From: Caulobacter sp. BK020
Lineage (GTDB): Bacteria > Pseudomonadota > Alphaproteobacteria > Caulobacterales > Caulobacteraceae
Length of the DNA: 64,000 nt
Assembly: GCF_004342605.1 (NCBI RefSeq)
Contig: NZ_SLZL01000005.1
Location: 248,001-312,000, forward strand
Direction: 5' to 3'
Shown: in pieces, positions 9,127 through 17,732 of the stretch
Numbering within the stretch: the first letter of the stretch is position 1
Layout of the letters: each line of letters opens with the position of its first letter
Made by a program: the position numbers and the translations under genes
The notes under the pieces: generated by a model
Databases searched by the model: none
Told to the model about the DNA's origin: nothing
The model's input: the letters and a program-made list of their open reading frames with translations, nothing else

Positions 9127-9618
9127 ATGGCGACATCCCTTCGCAACGGTCGGGTCAGTCCATGGATGGCGGTCCTCGGCGGCGGCTTGACCGCCGCAGT
9201 GCTGGACATCACCTACGCCTTCATCTTCTTCGGCCTGCGCGGCGTCAGCGCGATCCGGATCCTGCAGTCGATCGCCAGCGGTCTGCTGGGCAAGGCCGCC
9301 TATCAGGCCGGCGTCGCGGCCGCCGCCTTGGGCGCGCTGCTCCATGTCGCCATCGCCCTGGTCATGGCCGCGGTCTATGTCGCCGCCAGTCGCGCCCTGC
9401 CGTTCCTGAACCGACGCCCCTGGCTGTGGGGGCCGCTGTACGGGATCGGCTGCTACCTGGTGATGAACTATGGGGTGCTCCTGCTGCGGTTTGGCCCGCG
9501 GCCGGTCCCGCCGATCGAGGTGCTGGCGGGCGGGGTGGCGATCCACATGTTCGGCGTCGGCCTGCCGATCGCCCTGTTCGCGGCGCGCGCGGCGCTGTCC
9601 TCTCGCCTGTCATCCTGA
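9127..9618 (+). CDS. Small integral membrane protein
   Basis: 163 residues; ATG at 9127 is preceded by GGAGAGG at about -9. Four hydrophobic segments are visible (about residues 14-36, 50-85, 100-120 and 130-157), with short polar loops such as NRRPWLWG. The pattern resembles uncharacterised four-helix inner-membrane proteins of Proteobacteria. No catalytic motif is seen. It stands alone between hup and the convergent AraC gene. Confidence 0.7.
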   Translation: MATSLRNGRVSPWMAVLGGGLTAAVLDITYAFIFFGLRGVSAIRILQSIASGLLGKAAYQAGVAAAALGALLHVAIALVMAAVYVAASRALPFLNRRPWLWGPLYGIGCYLVMNYGVLLLRFGPRPVPPIEVLAGGVAIHMFGVGLPIALFAARAALSSRLSS

Positions 9619-9668
9619 TCTCGCACCGAAGGTTCGGTCCGAGCCGCCGGTGAAGGCGAGCCCTCGGC

Positions 9669-10622
9669 TCAGGCCGCCGCCGCCCCCTGCCGGAACTCCC
9701 GGGGCGACATTCCGTACTGGTCGCGGAACGCCCGGCTGAAATGGGCCGAGCCGTTGAACCCCCAGCGGAAGCAGATCTCGGAGATCGACAGCCGCGCGTG
9801 TTGCGGGCTGGCCAGGTCGGTGCGGCAGCGCTCCAGCCGCCGCGTGCGCAGATAGTGGCTGAAAGTCTCGTCCGCGCTGGCGAACAACTTCTGGACATAG
9901 CGGGGCGAGACCCCCTCCTCGTCGGCCACCCGACGCAGCGACAGATCCGGATCCGGCAGCAGGGTCTCGATGGTCTGGCACAGCCGCTGGAGGTGGGCGG
10001 TGGGCGCGCCGGCGTTCGCCCCCAGCACATCGCTCGTCGCCCCGCCCTCGGCCAGGCAGATGGCCAGGAACTCGGTCAGGGCCAGTTCGACGGGCCGCAG
10101 CTGGTCGACGGTCAGGTCCTCCAGTCCCTCGGCCGTGGCCCGCAGCAGGCCCGACAGGATGTGGGTGACCCCGGTCGCCGCCTGCAATCGTCCCACCCGC
10201 AGGCTGACCGGGGTGATCAGGCGGTGGTCGAGCGCCACCCGCGGCGCCCGCACGAACATCAGCCGGCAGCGGGTCTCCAGCCGCAGGGCCGCGGCCTGGC
10301 CGGTCGGGCCGTAGGCGATGTCGCCGGGCTCCAGCGCCTCGGCCAGGTCGTCCGTGACCAGGGTGGCCGCGCCGCCCAGCAGCACCGCCAGCCAGACGGC
10401 CGCCGGCTGGCCGGTCAGCCGGCCGGAGATCGCCTGGGCCCCCGCCTCGACCAGGGCGAACTCGATGCCGAGCGGCGAGGTCAGGCAGACCACCGAGGCG
10501 CTGGCCGGCTCGGCGTCCGACAGGCCTTCGATCGGCAGGCCCAACCGGTTCATCGCCGCACGCCAGGCCTCGGCCCGTTCGGCGCGGGGGTGACTGTCGG
10601 TGCTGAACGACCAGGCCTTCAT
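9669..10622 (-). CDS. AraC-family transcriptional regulator
   Basis: 317 residues. An N-terminal AraC-binding-like sensory domain (about 1-190) is followed by two helix-turn-helix units (about 215-310). The second bears SISEICFRWGFNGSAHFSRAFRDQYGMSP, the classic AraC signature. It is the last gene of a minus-strand operon (Rieske, extradiol dioxygenase, formamidase, regulator), starting 7 bases after the formamidase stop. It probably activates that operon and perhaps the divergent TauD/SDR/VOC genes in response to the pathway substrate. Confidence 0.9.
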   Translation of the reverse strand: MKAWSFSTDSHPRAERAEAWRAAMNRLGLPIEGLSDAEPASASVVCLTSPLGIEFALVEAGAQAISGRLTGQPAAVWLAVLLGGAATLVTDDLAEALEPGDIAYGPTGQAAALRLETRCRLMFVRAPRVALDHRLITPVSLRVGRLQAATGVTHILSGLLRATAEGLEDLTVDQLRPVELALTEFLAICLAEGGATSDVLGANAGAPTAHLQRLCQTIETLLPDPDLSLRRVADEEGVSPRYVQKLFASADETFSHYLRTRRLERCRTDLASPQHARLSISEICFRWGFNGSAHFSRAFRDQYGMSPREFRQGAAAA

Positions 10623-10629
10623 GGCGCCG

Positions 10630-11706
10630 CTAGCCCTTCATCTGGGGAAAGATGTCGCGGGGAATGCGCACGTGGCAGCCCTGCTTGCCATCCACCACCT
10701 GGGTGACGCCGAAGTCGCTGGCCACGCTCATCAGCGAATAGGCGTCGTTCCGCGACAGGCCGACATGGTCGGACAGCAGGGTCAGCATGTTCAGCGAAGC
10801 GTCCTTCATGGCCACGTTCAGATCCTCGTGGAAGCCATGGACGATCCACCACTTGGGGGTTTCCAGCAGGGGACCGGGCGCGACGAAGTCCTTGCGCAGG
10901 ACGATCTGCATCAGCACGTTCAGCGAGCTCTCGATGGCCGTGCCGGAGATCTCGCCGTCGCCCTGGCTGACGTGCGGATCGCCGATCGAGAACAGGCCGC
11001 CCTCGACCTGGACGGGGTAATACATCGTCGCCCCCGCCCCGATCCTCCAGTTGTCGATATTGCCGCCGTGGGCCCCGGGCGGGATGGTGCTGACCCGGCC
11101 GTCGATGGCGGGCGCCACCCCGGCCGTGCCCAGGTGCGGACGCGCCGCCACCCGCACGCCGCCCAGGGCCGGCTGACGGGCGCATTCGGGACAATGGGTG
11201 ATCGTCCCGGGGATCAGGTACTTGCCGTCGAAGTCGTAGGCGTAGAGGGCGCTGGCGGTGTGGGTGTTCTGATCCAGCTCGTAGATCGTCACCCGCTCCT
11301 TCTCGCCAAAGTCCTTGTAGAGATAGCCCCAGTTGGCCGCCAGGTTGGAGCCGTAGGCGTTGCGGGGGACCATGCGCAGGTAACGCACCTCCAGGACGTC
11401 GCCGGGCTTGGCGTCTTCGACGAAAATCGGTCCGGTCATGATGTGGACGCCGGGATTGCGGTCGTCCTCGGGAATCTCGGTGAAGATCCGGGTCACCGCC
11501 TCGTCCATCATCAGGTCGGGCGCGTCGCCGGCGTGGTGGGTGATAGCCTCGACGCTGACGAGGTCCCCGCTCTTGATGCGCAGGGCCGGCTTGATGGACG
11601 GGTCGAAGTAACCCCAGTGCACGGTGGCCGGCGTGGCGTTCAGGGTGTGCAGGGCGGTGGGCAGGACGTCGGGACGGGTCTGGCCGGGTTCGCAGATGAA
11701 GGGCAT
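10630..11706 (-). CDS. Acetamidase/formamidase family protein
   Basis: 358 residues matching the FmdA/AmdA family throughout: the opening TVHWGYFDPSIKPAL, the GDVLEVRYLRMVPRN segment, and the metal/active-site region GVRVAARPHLGTAGVAPA and GDPHVSQGDGEISGTAIE. Family members hydrolyse formamide or short amides to ammonia and acid in the cytoplasm. It lies 13 bases downstream of the extradiol dioxygenase gene and 7 bases before the AraC gene. This suggests formamide or a simple amide is an intermediate of the pathway, perhaps from cleavage of a nitrogenous side chain or ring. Confidence 0.88.
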   Translation of the reverse strand: MPFICEPGQTRPDVLPTALHTLNATPATVHWGYFDPSIKPALRIKSGDLVSVEAITHHAGDAPDLMMDEAVTRIFTEIPEDDRNPGVHIMTGPIFVEDAKPGDVLEVRYLRMVPRNAYGSNLAANWGYLYKDFGEKERVTIYELDQNTHTASALYAYDFDGKYLIPGTITHCPECARQPALGGVRVAARPHLGTAGVAPAIDGRVSTIPPGAHGGNIDNWRIGAGATMYYPVQVEGGLFSIGDPHVSQGDGEISGTAIESSLNVLMQIVLRKDFVAPGPLLETPKWWIVHGFHEDLNVAMKDASLNMLTLLSDHVGLSRNDAYSLMSVASDFGVTQVVDGKQGCHVRIPRDIFPQMKG

Positions 11707-11719
11707 CGGTCTTCGATCC

Positions 11720-12508
11720 TCAGGCGGCCGAGAGCGTGACCGAGGTCATGCTCAGCGAGCCGTGCTCGATATGGTCGGGGGCGAAGCTGGCCACGTCGCC
11801 GGGCAGGCGCGCGCCCAGCACGTAGAGCAGCGGCCAGTAGTGGTCCGGCGTCGGGACCGACCGGGCGGCGTCCTGGCCCCGCGAGGTGAAGTTCACGGCC
11901 CGCTCTGGCGCGTCGTCGACCACCGCCTGCTTGATGTAGTCGTTGAACCGCTGCGACCAGTCGTAGGGCGCGCAATGGCGCTCGCCCCAGTTCATGGCCG
12001 GCAGATTGTGGACGATATTGCCGGTGCCGACGATCAGCACGCCTTCGTCGCGCAGCGGGGCTAGCCGCTTGGCCAGCTCGAAGTGCCACTCGGGCGGCTT
12101 GCCGGCGTCCATGCTGAGCTGCACCACCGGCACGTCGGCGTCCGGATAGACCTTGCTCAGCACCGACCAGGTCCCGTGGTCCAGGCCCCAGGCCTGCTGG
12201 TCCAACGCCACCGGCTGCGGCGCCAGCAGATCCCTGACCCGCGCCGCCAGTTCGGGCGAGCCCGGGGCCGGATACTGGACGTCGAACAGGGCCTTGGGGA
12301 AGGACGCTCCGAAGTCGTGGATGGTGCGCGGGGCGGTCATGGCCGTGACGGCGACGCCTTGGGTCAGCCAATGGGCCGAGATGCAGAGGATGGCCTTGGG
12401 CTTGCCGATCGCCGCGCCCATGGCTCTCCAGGTCTTGGTGGTGTCGTTGGTCTCCAGGGCGATCATCGGGCTGCCGTGACCGAAGAAGACGACGGGCATG
12501 CGGCTCAT
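11720..12508 (-). CDS. LigB-type extradiol dioxygenase (YgiD/DODA family)
   Basis: 262 residues. Likely metal ligands are visible in FFGHGSP (His11), ISAHW and GTGNIVHN, the layout of class III extradiol dioxygenases such as 4,5-DOPA dioxygenase. The enzyme uses Fe(II) or Zn and O2 to open a catechol ring next to its hydroxyls. Its ATG overlaps the TGA of the upstream Rieske gene (ATGA), so the two are translationally coupled; a second in-frame ATG lies at 12499. This gives a classical hydroxylate-then-cleave pair. The natural substrate is unknown; DOPA activity is only the family name. Confidence 0.88.
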   Translation of the reverse strand: MSRMPVVFFGHGSPMIALETNDTTKTWRAMGAAIGKPKAILCISAHWLTQGVAVTAMTAPRTIHDFGASFPKALFDVQYPAPGSPELAARVRDLLAPQPVALDQQAWGLDHGTWSVLSKVYPDADVPVVQLSMDAGKPPEWHFELAKRLAPLRDEGVLIVGTGNIVHNLPAMNWGERHCAPYDWSQRFNDYIKQAVVDDAPERAVNFTSRGQDAARSVPTPDHYWPLLYVLGARLPGDVASFAPDHIEHGSLSMTSVTLSAA

Positions 12509-13734
12509 GCGGCGACCTCCGGCCCGGCGGTCTTGGCGGAGTCGCCGCCCTTCAGTTTCGCCCAGGCCTTCTGGTAGCGCGGCGCAAGCCAGCGGTTGAA
12601 CTGCACCTGCGCCCCCTCCTGCCAGGAGTAGCGGCCGCGCACCGCGAACCGCGAACGCAGCCCCACCTGCACCAGTTCGTCGACGTGCATGTCCTGGGCG
12701 ATGATCTTGCCCGCCGAGGTCATGATCATCTCCAGCCGCTCCTGGAAGCCAGCGGTCTCGGTGGCGCCGGGGGCGACCAGGATGCCGGTGTCCTGCTCCA
12801 GGCTCTCGGGCCCCGTCGGACGCAGGATCAGGTAGATGACCATGTCGCTGGTCATCACCAGCGACAGGGTCGGCGGGATATTGGCGAAGGTGGCGCGGTT
12901 GCGGTCCTGGCCGGTCAGCTTGGGAAAGACCGGCAGGACCGCCTTCTGGGTCGGATTGAAGCTGGCGTCCGGGTGGGTGGTGCCGTTGTAGCGCAGGAAG
13001 CCGGCGTCGCCCTCGGCGGCGTCGGGAAAGCTGCACAGCTCGCTGGGAATGAAGTCGTGCAGCGGGCCGCGATGCAGCTTGTTGGCGTGGTAGCCGTCGT
13101 TGTTGTTCTCGAACATCACCTTCCAGTTCCAGGCGAACTGACCGGTCATCGGCGGGTTCAGGCCCTCGGCGTTGGCGAGGTCGTAGTTGGCGACGGCGGC
13201 CTCGACCGCCTTCAGGCGCGGCGCCAGCGGCGGCGCCTCGGCGTCGAAGTTGATGAAGATGAAGCCCAGCCAGATCTCGACCTTGAAGCTGGGGAGGCTG
13301 ACGGCCTTCTTGTCGAAGCCGCAGGCCCGTTCCATGGCCGGGGCGTTCACCAGGTCGCCGTTCAGCGAATAGACCCAGTGGTGATAGGGGCAGACGAAGC
13401 CGCGGGTGTTGCCTCTCCCCTCGGCCACCAGCATGGCGCGGTGCTGGCACACGGCCGACATCGCCTTGATCTCGTTCGAGCGGTTGCGGGTCACGACGAT
13501 CGGCTCGCCGATGATCGAGGTGGTGAAGTAGTCGCCCGGGTCCTTGACCCAATCGACGCGGCCCACGCACAGCCATTCGTGATTGAACAGCGCCTCGGTC
13601 TCGAAGGCGTAGAAGGCCGCGTCGGTATAGCAGGCGGGCGGCAAGGTCTCGGCCGCGTCGACCTCGCGGATCGAGCGCGACAGGCCGTCGAAGAACGCGT
13701 CGTCCAGAGGGGTTGCGGCGGGCGTGGGGCCCAT
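12505..13734 (-). CDS. Rieske aromatic-ring-hydroxylating dioxygenase, alpha subunit
   Basis: 409 residues from the ATG at 13734, which follows GGAG in the leader; upstream in-frame codons are unconserved in character. The Rieske [2Fe-2S] ligands are C96-x-H98 and C115-x2-H118. The mononuclear-iron motif NNDGYHANKLH is intact, and the SRPBCC catalytic domain completes the protein. It oxidises an aromatic or quaternary-amine substrate using electrons from a reductase. No beta subunit, ferredoxin or dedicated reductase gene is adjacent, so it is probably an alpha-only enzyme fed by a partner elsewhere. It is first in its operon, divergent from a TauD/TfdA gene. Confidence 0.92.
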   Translation of the reverse strand: MGPTPAATPLDDAFFDGLSRSIREVDAAETLPPACYTDAAFYAFETEALFNHEWLCVGRVDWVKDPGDYFTTSIIGEPIVVTRNRSNEIKAMSAVCQHRAMLVAEGRGNTRGFVCPYHHWVYSLNGDLVNAPAMERACGFDKKAVSLPSFKVEIWLGFIFINFDAEAPPLAPRLKAVEAAVANYDLANAEGLNPPMTGQFAWNWKVMFENNNDGYHANKLHRGPLHDFIPSELCSFPDAAEGDAGFLRYNGTTHPDASFNPTQKAVLPVFPKLTGQDRNRATFANIPPTLSLVMTSDMVIYLILRPTGPESLEQDTGILVAPGATETAGFQERLEMIMTSAGKIIAQDMHVDELVQVGLRSRFAVRGRYSWQEGAQVQFNRWLAPRYQKAWAKLKGGDSAKTAGPEVAA

Positions 13735-14003
13735 GGCGGATGCGCTCCTTCGCGAAATCGATACGAAGGCTAGGCGGGGCGCGCCCATCGGTCTTGCACC
13801 AGCGCGCACGATAAGTTGGCCGTCGCCCGGCGCGCGGGCGCCGTCGCCAGCTTCCCGGGCGCAAATGAGCAAAAGCCGCGCAAGGCCCAGGCATCGCCGA
13901 GCCGCCGGGACGCGGCCGGAAAGCGATCGGGCGCGCAGGGGAAAGACGCGTCTTCGGACCGGCCCTAGCTTCGGGTCCGGACAGCTTCCAGAGGATCGCG
14001 CCC
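13735..14003. promoter_or_regulatory. Divergent promoter region of the two oxygenase operons
   Basis: 269 bases separate the Rieske operon (minus) from the TauD/SDR/VOC genes (plus). Both promoters and any AraC-family site must lie here. The sequence is GC-rich with no clear direct repeats that I can call an AraC site. AGGA before the GTG at 14004 and GGAG before 13734 are the ribosome-binding sites. Confidence 0.5.
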
Positions 14004-14864
14004 GTGGACATGACGCTCGCCGACGACCTGAGGATCTCGGACCTGAAGCCCGGCTTCGGCGCCCGGATCCACGACATCGACCTGCCGTCGGCCTCGGACG
14101 CCGAGCTCGACAAGGTGGTCGCCGCCTTCCACCGCCATGGCGCCGTCGTGGTGTCCGGCCAGACCATGACGCCGGACGACCTGATGCGCTTCATCGGCCG
14201 GTTCGGCGAGGCCGAGGACCACACCCAGACGCGCTTCACCCTGCCCGGCTATCCGAAGATCTTCATCCTCAGCAACCGCGTGGTCGACGGCCGGCCGATC
14301 GGCGCCCACAACGACGGGGTCGGCTGGCACACCGACTACAGCTACAAGCCCGAGCCGGTGATGCTGACCATGCTCTACGCGGTGGAGGTTCCCGACGAGG
14401 GCTCAGACACCCTGCTGGCCGACGGCTGCGCCGCCTGGAACGCCCTGTCGCCGGAAAAGCAGGCCGAGCTGCTGCCGCTGCGCCTGCACCACAGCTACAA
14501 GCACTTCATGGCCACCCGCGAGTTCGGGGCGCAGGTCCTGTCGCCCGAGATGGAAGCGGCCAATCCCGACGTCGAGCATCCACTGATCCGCACCCACCCG
14601 GCCGACGGCCGCAAGGCCCTGTGGCCCTCGACCGGCACGGTGACCGAGGTGATCGGCAAGCCCGGCCCCGAGGGCTTGGCCCTGGTCGACGAGCTGGTGG
14701 CGTTCATGACCGGCGACGACTTCGTCTATCGCCACAAGTGGGCCAAGGGCGACCTTCTGATGTGGGACAACCGCTGCACCCTGCACACCGGCACGCTCTA
14801 CGACGACACCAAGTACTTCCGGACCATGCACCGGCTATGGGTAAAGGGCGACAGGCCTTATTGA
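14004..14864 (+). CDS. TauD/TfdA-family Fe(II)/2-oxoglutarate dioxygenase
   Basis: 286 residues. The GTG at 14004 has AGGA 8 bases upstream; an ATG two codons later is the alternative. The iron triad is His109-x-Asp111 (GWHTDYSY) and His261 (CTLHTG), and the 2-oxoglutarate-binding Arg is in the TMHRLWV region. These enzymes hydroxylate a substrate while decarboxylating 2-oxoglutarate, often breaking C-S, C-O or C-N bonds. It heads a plus-strand group with an SDR and a VOC protein, divergent from the Rieske operon. Confidence 0.9.
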   Translation: MDMTLADDLRISDLKPGFGARIHDIDLPSASDAELDKVVAAFHRHGAVVVSGQTMTPDDLMRFIGRFGEAEDHTQTRFTLPGYPKIFILSNRVVDGRPIGAHNDGVGWHTDYSYKPEPVMLTMLYAVEVPDEGSDTLLADGCAAWNALSPEKQAELLPLRLHHSYKHFMATREFGAQVLSPEMEAANPDVEHPLIRTHPADGRKALWPSTGTVTEVIGKPGPEGLALVDELVAFMTGDDFVYRHKWAKGDLLMWDNRCTLHTGTLYDDTKYFRTMHRLWVKGDRPY

Positions 14865-14903
14865 GCGCGTTGCGAAACCCTCGCTGACCGACCGGAATAT
14901 GAA

Positions 14904-15728
14904 ATGACCCAAACCTGGCTGATCACCGGCGTCTCCGGCGGGCTCGGACGCGAGATCGCCCTGGCGGCCATCGCGCGCGGCGACGTCGTGTTCGGCACGG
15001 TCCGCAGGGCCGAGGCCGCCGCGGCGTTCGAGCGGCTGGGCGGCCGCGCCCTGGTGCTGAACGTCACAGACGAGGCGGCCGTACGGGCCGGCGTCGCCCA
15101 GGCGGAGGCGGCGGCGGGCGCGATCGACATCCTGGTCAACAACGCCGGCTACGGCCTGGTCGGCGCCGTGGAGGAGGCCTCGCTCGACGAGGTCCGCGCC
15201 CAGTTCGAGACCAATGTGCTCGGACCGCTAGCGATGCTGAAAGCCGTGCTGCCCGCCATGCGCGCCCGCCGCAGCGGACGCATCATCAACATCACCTCGG
15301 TCTCGGGCCTGGCGGTCTGGGCCGGCACCGGGGTCTACTGCGCCAGCAAGTGGGCGCTGGAGGGCCTCACCCAGACCCTGGCCGCCGAAGTGGCGGAACT
15401 GGGGATCAAGGTGACCAACGTCGCGCCCGGCGGCCTGCGGACCGACTTCGCCGGCGGCTCCAAGGCCGTCGTCGCCCGCAAGATCGCCGACTATGACGGC
15501 CTGGCCCGCGACGCCGAGCGGATCATGGCCGACCATGCCGGCCACGAGCCGGGCGATCCGGCCAAGGCGGCCCAGGCCATCCTGCGCATCGCCGACGAAC
15601 CGGCCCCGCCCCTGCACCTGCTGCTGGGCGAGGACGCCCTGAAATACGCCGGCTACGCCGCCGCCGGCCTCCGGGCCGACATCGAAGCCTGGAAGGACCT
15701 GACCCTGTCCATCGGCTACGCCCCATGA
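14904..15728 (+). CDS. Short-chain dehydrogenase/reductase (SDR)
   Basis: 274 residues. The TGVSGGLG nucleotide-binding motif is at residues 7-14, NNAG is near 80, and the catalytic Tyr145-x3-Lys149 (YCASK) is present with the upstream Ser. The first acidic/basic positions after strand beta-2 (TVRRAE) suggest NADP(H). It starts 39 bases after the TauD gene and probably oxidises or reduces an alcohol/ketone in the same pathway. The long C-terminus (EAWKDLTLSIGYA) resembles uncharacterised 'classical' SDRs. Confidence 0.9.
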   Translation: MTQTWLITGVSGGLGREIALAAIARGDVVFGTVRRAEAAAAFERLGGRALVLNVTDEAAVRAGVAQAEAAAGAIDILVNNAGYGLVGAVEEASLDEVRAQFETNVLGPLAMLKAVLPAMRARRSGRIINITSVSGLAVWAGTGVYCASKWALEGLTQTLAAEVAELGIKVTNVAPGGLRTDFAGGSKAVVARKIADYDGLARDAERIMADHAGHEPGDPAKAAQAILRIADEPAPPLHLLLGEDALKYAGYAAAGLRADIEAWKDLTLSIGYAP

Positions 15729-15738
15729 AGGACCGCCC

Positions 15739-16224
15739 GTGACCAATACCCTGATCTTCGTCGACCTGGCCTCCGACGATCCCGACGCGGCCGGCAATTT
15801 CTACGCCCAGGTGTTCGGCTGGGAGAACGACGCCCGGCCGCAGGGCGAGTACCACCGCATGGTGCCCGGCGGCTTCTTCAAGAGGCCCGACGGGACCGAC
15901 AGCGAGATCGGCAACCTGCATCTGGGGATCTTCAAGGTCGCCAACGCCCGTCCCCATCCCGACCCGGCCGGCGTCGAACCCCGCGGCCTGTCGGCCGAAG
16001 GCCGCAAGCCGCGCGTCTGGGTGCTGATCGGCGACGACGACAGCGCCGACCGCATCCTGGCCACGGCCCAGGGCCTGGGCGCCGAGCTGCTGTGGCGCGA
16101 CCACTACTGGGCCGAGTTCAACGGCTACAACCACGCCTTCCGCGACCCGTGGGGCAACGAGATCGTCCTGTGGGGCAAGGCGGGCGCGAACCCGGAAATC
16201 CCGGAAGGGTTCACGCGGGAATAG
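15739..16224 (+). CDS. VOC (glyoxalase/bleomycin-resistance fold) protein
   Basis: 161 residues; GTG start with AAGGA upstream, 10 bases after the SDR gene. Two beta-alpha-beta3 modules are recognisable: FVDLASDDPDAAGNFYAQVFGWE at the N-terminus and HAFRDPWGNEIVLWGK at the C-terminus, where metal-ligand His and Glu typically sit. VOC proteins include dioxygenases, isomerases and binding proteins. In this operon it may be a second small-molecule oxygenase or an isomerase, but the chemistry cannot be told. Confidence 0.82.
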   Translation: MTNTLIFVDLASDDPDAAGNFYAQVFGWENDARPQGEYHRMVPGGFFKRPDGTDSEIGNLHLGIFKVANARPHPDPAGVEPRGLSAEGRKPRVWVLIGDDDSADRILATAQGLGAELLWRDHYWAEFNGYNHAFRDPWGNEIVLWGKAGANPEIPEGFTRE

Positions 16225-16252
16225 CGGCCGCCGCAAAGCCGACCTCCAACGC

Positions 16253-16558
16253 TCAATCGCCGGATTGGGCCTCGAACAGGCCCTCCAACCGCCGCGCCCC
16301 ATGGACGACGCGGACGATCTGGATGTCGGCGCCCAGGATGCGATAGAGCGCGAGGTAGCCCCCGATCACCAGCATTCGAGCTTCGGGAGCTATTTCAGAA
16401 CGCGCGGGTCCCAGACGCGGATTGTCGCCCAGGGCTTGGCATCGCGCCACGATGCGGTCGATGAGGCGATCCGCGGCGGCCATGTTGTCGAGCGCCACCT
16501 GCAGCCAGGTGTCGTCGAGATCGGCATTGGCCTTGGGCGTGCGAACGACGCGCCCCAC
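16253..16558 (-). CDS. parE: ParE/RelE-type toxin
   Basis: 101 residues with a GTG start 2 bases after the upstream antitoxin gene. Family features include LDDTWLQVA near the N-terminus, the central PRLGPARSEIAPEARMLVIGGYLALYRI and the terminal IVRVVHGARRLEGLF, all typical of ParE, which poisons DNA gyrase. It pairs with the gene at 16561-16842. The unit sits between two catabolic operons, so it may stabilise this accessory block; that is inference. Confidence 0.88.
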   Translation of the reverse strand: MGRVVRTPKANADLDDTWLQVALDNMAAADRLIDRIVARCQALGDNPRLGPARSEIAPEARMLVIGGYLALYRILGADIQIVRVVHGARRLEGLFEAQSGD

Positions 16559-16560
16559 CG

Positions 16561-16842
16561 TCAGGCCTTGGACGCCTCGAGGGCCTTCAGCCGTTCCCGA
16601 CCCCGCCGCTTGATGTCGTCGGCATCCAACGGCGCATCATCGTCGCTATCGACGCCTTCTCGCCATAGGCCGCGCAGCCCCTCGATCGCAGCCGCCCGCC
16701 CTTGCCGGACCTGTTTCCACGCGCGCAGGGCGTCGCGGATCACTTCGCTGGTCGAGGCATATTCGCCGGTGGCGATGGCCTGACGGATATCCGCCGTCAA
16801 TTCCGGGGTCAGGGCGATGCTGAGTTTCTCGGCGGTCGACAT
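16561..16842 (-). CDS. parD: ParD-type antitoxin (RHH)
   Basis: 93 residues from ATG at 16842. The N-terminal KLSIALTPELTADIRQAIATGEYASTSEVIRDALRAWK is the ParD ribbon-helix-helix and dimer motif; the acidic C-terminus (VDSDDDAPLDADD) would wrap the toxin. It should neutralise the ParE product and repress their shared promoter. A longer reading from 16878 starts at a weak codon without good spacing. Confidence 0.88.
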   Translation of the reverse strand: MSTAEKLSIALTPELTADIRQAIATGEYASTSEVIRDALRAWKQVRQGRAAAIEGLRGLWREGVDSDDDAPLDADDIKRRGRERLKALEASKA

Positions 16843-16905
16843 CCATGCCTCCACGTCGGTACGACCTAGTGCTACCACGAGATCGCCGCTCTGTCATGGG
16901 CCGCC

Positions 16906-17718
16906 CTAGAATGGCTTGTCGCCCGCCACCGTCACCCGGTAGCCGGTCCGCGTGTCGGGGAAATAGTCCCAGATCGCCTGGTGCCAGGTGCAGCGGTTGT
17001 CCCAGAAGGCCACCGAGTTCTTGCGCCAGCGGAAGCGCACCTGGAAGTCCGGGTTGGAGGCGTGCTGGTAGAGGAAGTTGAGGATCGCCGTGCTCTCGGC
17101 CTTGGACACGCCGGCGACATGGGTCGTGTAGGATGGGTTGACGAACAGGCTCTTGCGGCCGCTGACCGGATGGGTTCGGACGATCGGGTGGGTCGAGCAA
17201 TTGTACTTGCGGTCGATGTCCGGGAAGATCGCCTTGTAGACCGGATTGGCGTCGTGCACCGCCGACAGGCCTTCCAGATAGGCCTTCATCCTGTCCGACA
17301 GGGTCTCGTAGGCCGCGTACATGCTGGCGAAGCAGGTGTCGCCGCCGTCGTCGGGCAGGACCTTCATGTACAGGATGCTGCCCAGGGGCGGCTCGGGATC
17401 GCAGGTCAGGTCCGAGTGCCAGTTCTCGCCGGCCACGAACTTGGAGTTGGCGTCGGCGTGGATGGCGACGATCTCCGGATGCTCGGGCAGGCCTGGCACG
17501 CCGGAATGGATCGCCAGGTTCCCGAACTTGCGACCCAGGTCCTTGTGGGCGTCGTGGTCCATCTCCTGGTCGCGGAAGAAGATCACCTGGTGCTGGGTCA
17601 GGGCCCGGTGGATCTCCTCGAACTGGCGGTTGCTGAGCGGCCGCCCCAGGTCGACGCCGAAGATCTCCGCGCCGATCCGGCGGGTCATCGGCTTCACGTC
17701 GAGGACGTCATAGGTCAT
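16906..17718 (-). CDS. TauD/TfdA-family dioxygenase, last gene of the Rut-like operon
   Basis: 270 residues from ATG at 17718. The iron triad is His101-x-Asp103 (NWHSDLTC) plus the C-terminal CTWHQA His, with the 2-oxoglutarate Arg in TRTGYRV. It is closer in layout to taurine/2,4-D dioxygenases than the enzyme at 14004. It starts 14 bases after the flavin reductase stop and is thus the seventh gene of the minus-strand operon beginning at 25167. It may hydroxylate a late intermediate or cleave a side chain. The longer reading to 17901 runs inside the flavin reductase gene and is rejected. Confidence 0.9.
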   Translation of the reverse strand: MTYDVLDVKPMTRRIGAEIFGVDLGRPLSNRQFEEIHRALTQHQVIFFRDQEMDHDAHKDLGRKFGNLAIHSGVPGLPEHPEIVAIHADANSKFVAGENWHSDLTCDPEPPLGSILYMKVLPDDGGDTCFASMYAAYETLSDRMKAYLEGLSAVHDANPVYKAIFPDIDRKYNCSTHPIVRTHPVSGRKSLFVNPSYTTHVAGVSKAESTAILNFLYQHASNPDFQVRFRWRKNSVAFWDNRCTWHQAIWDYFPDTRTGYRVTVAGDKPF

Positions 17719-17732
17719 GTGAAACCGCTCCC

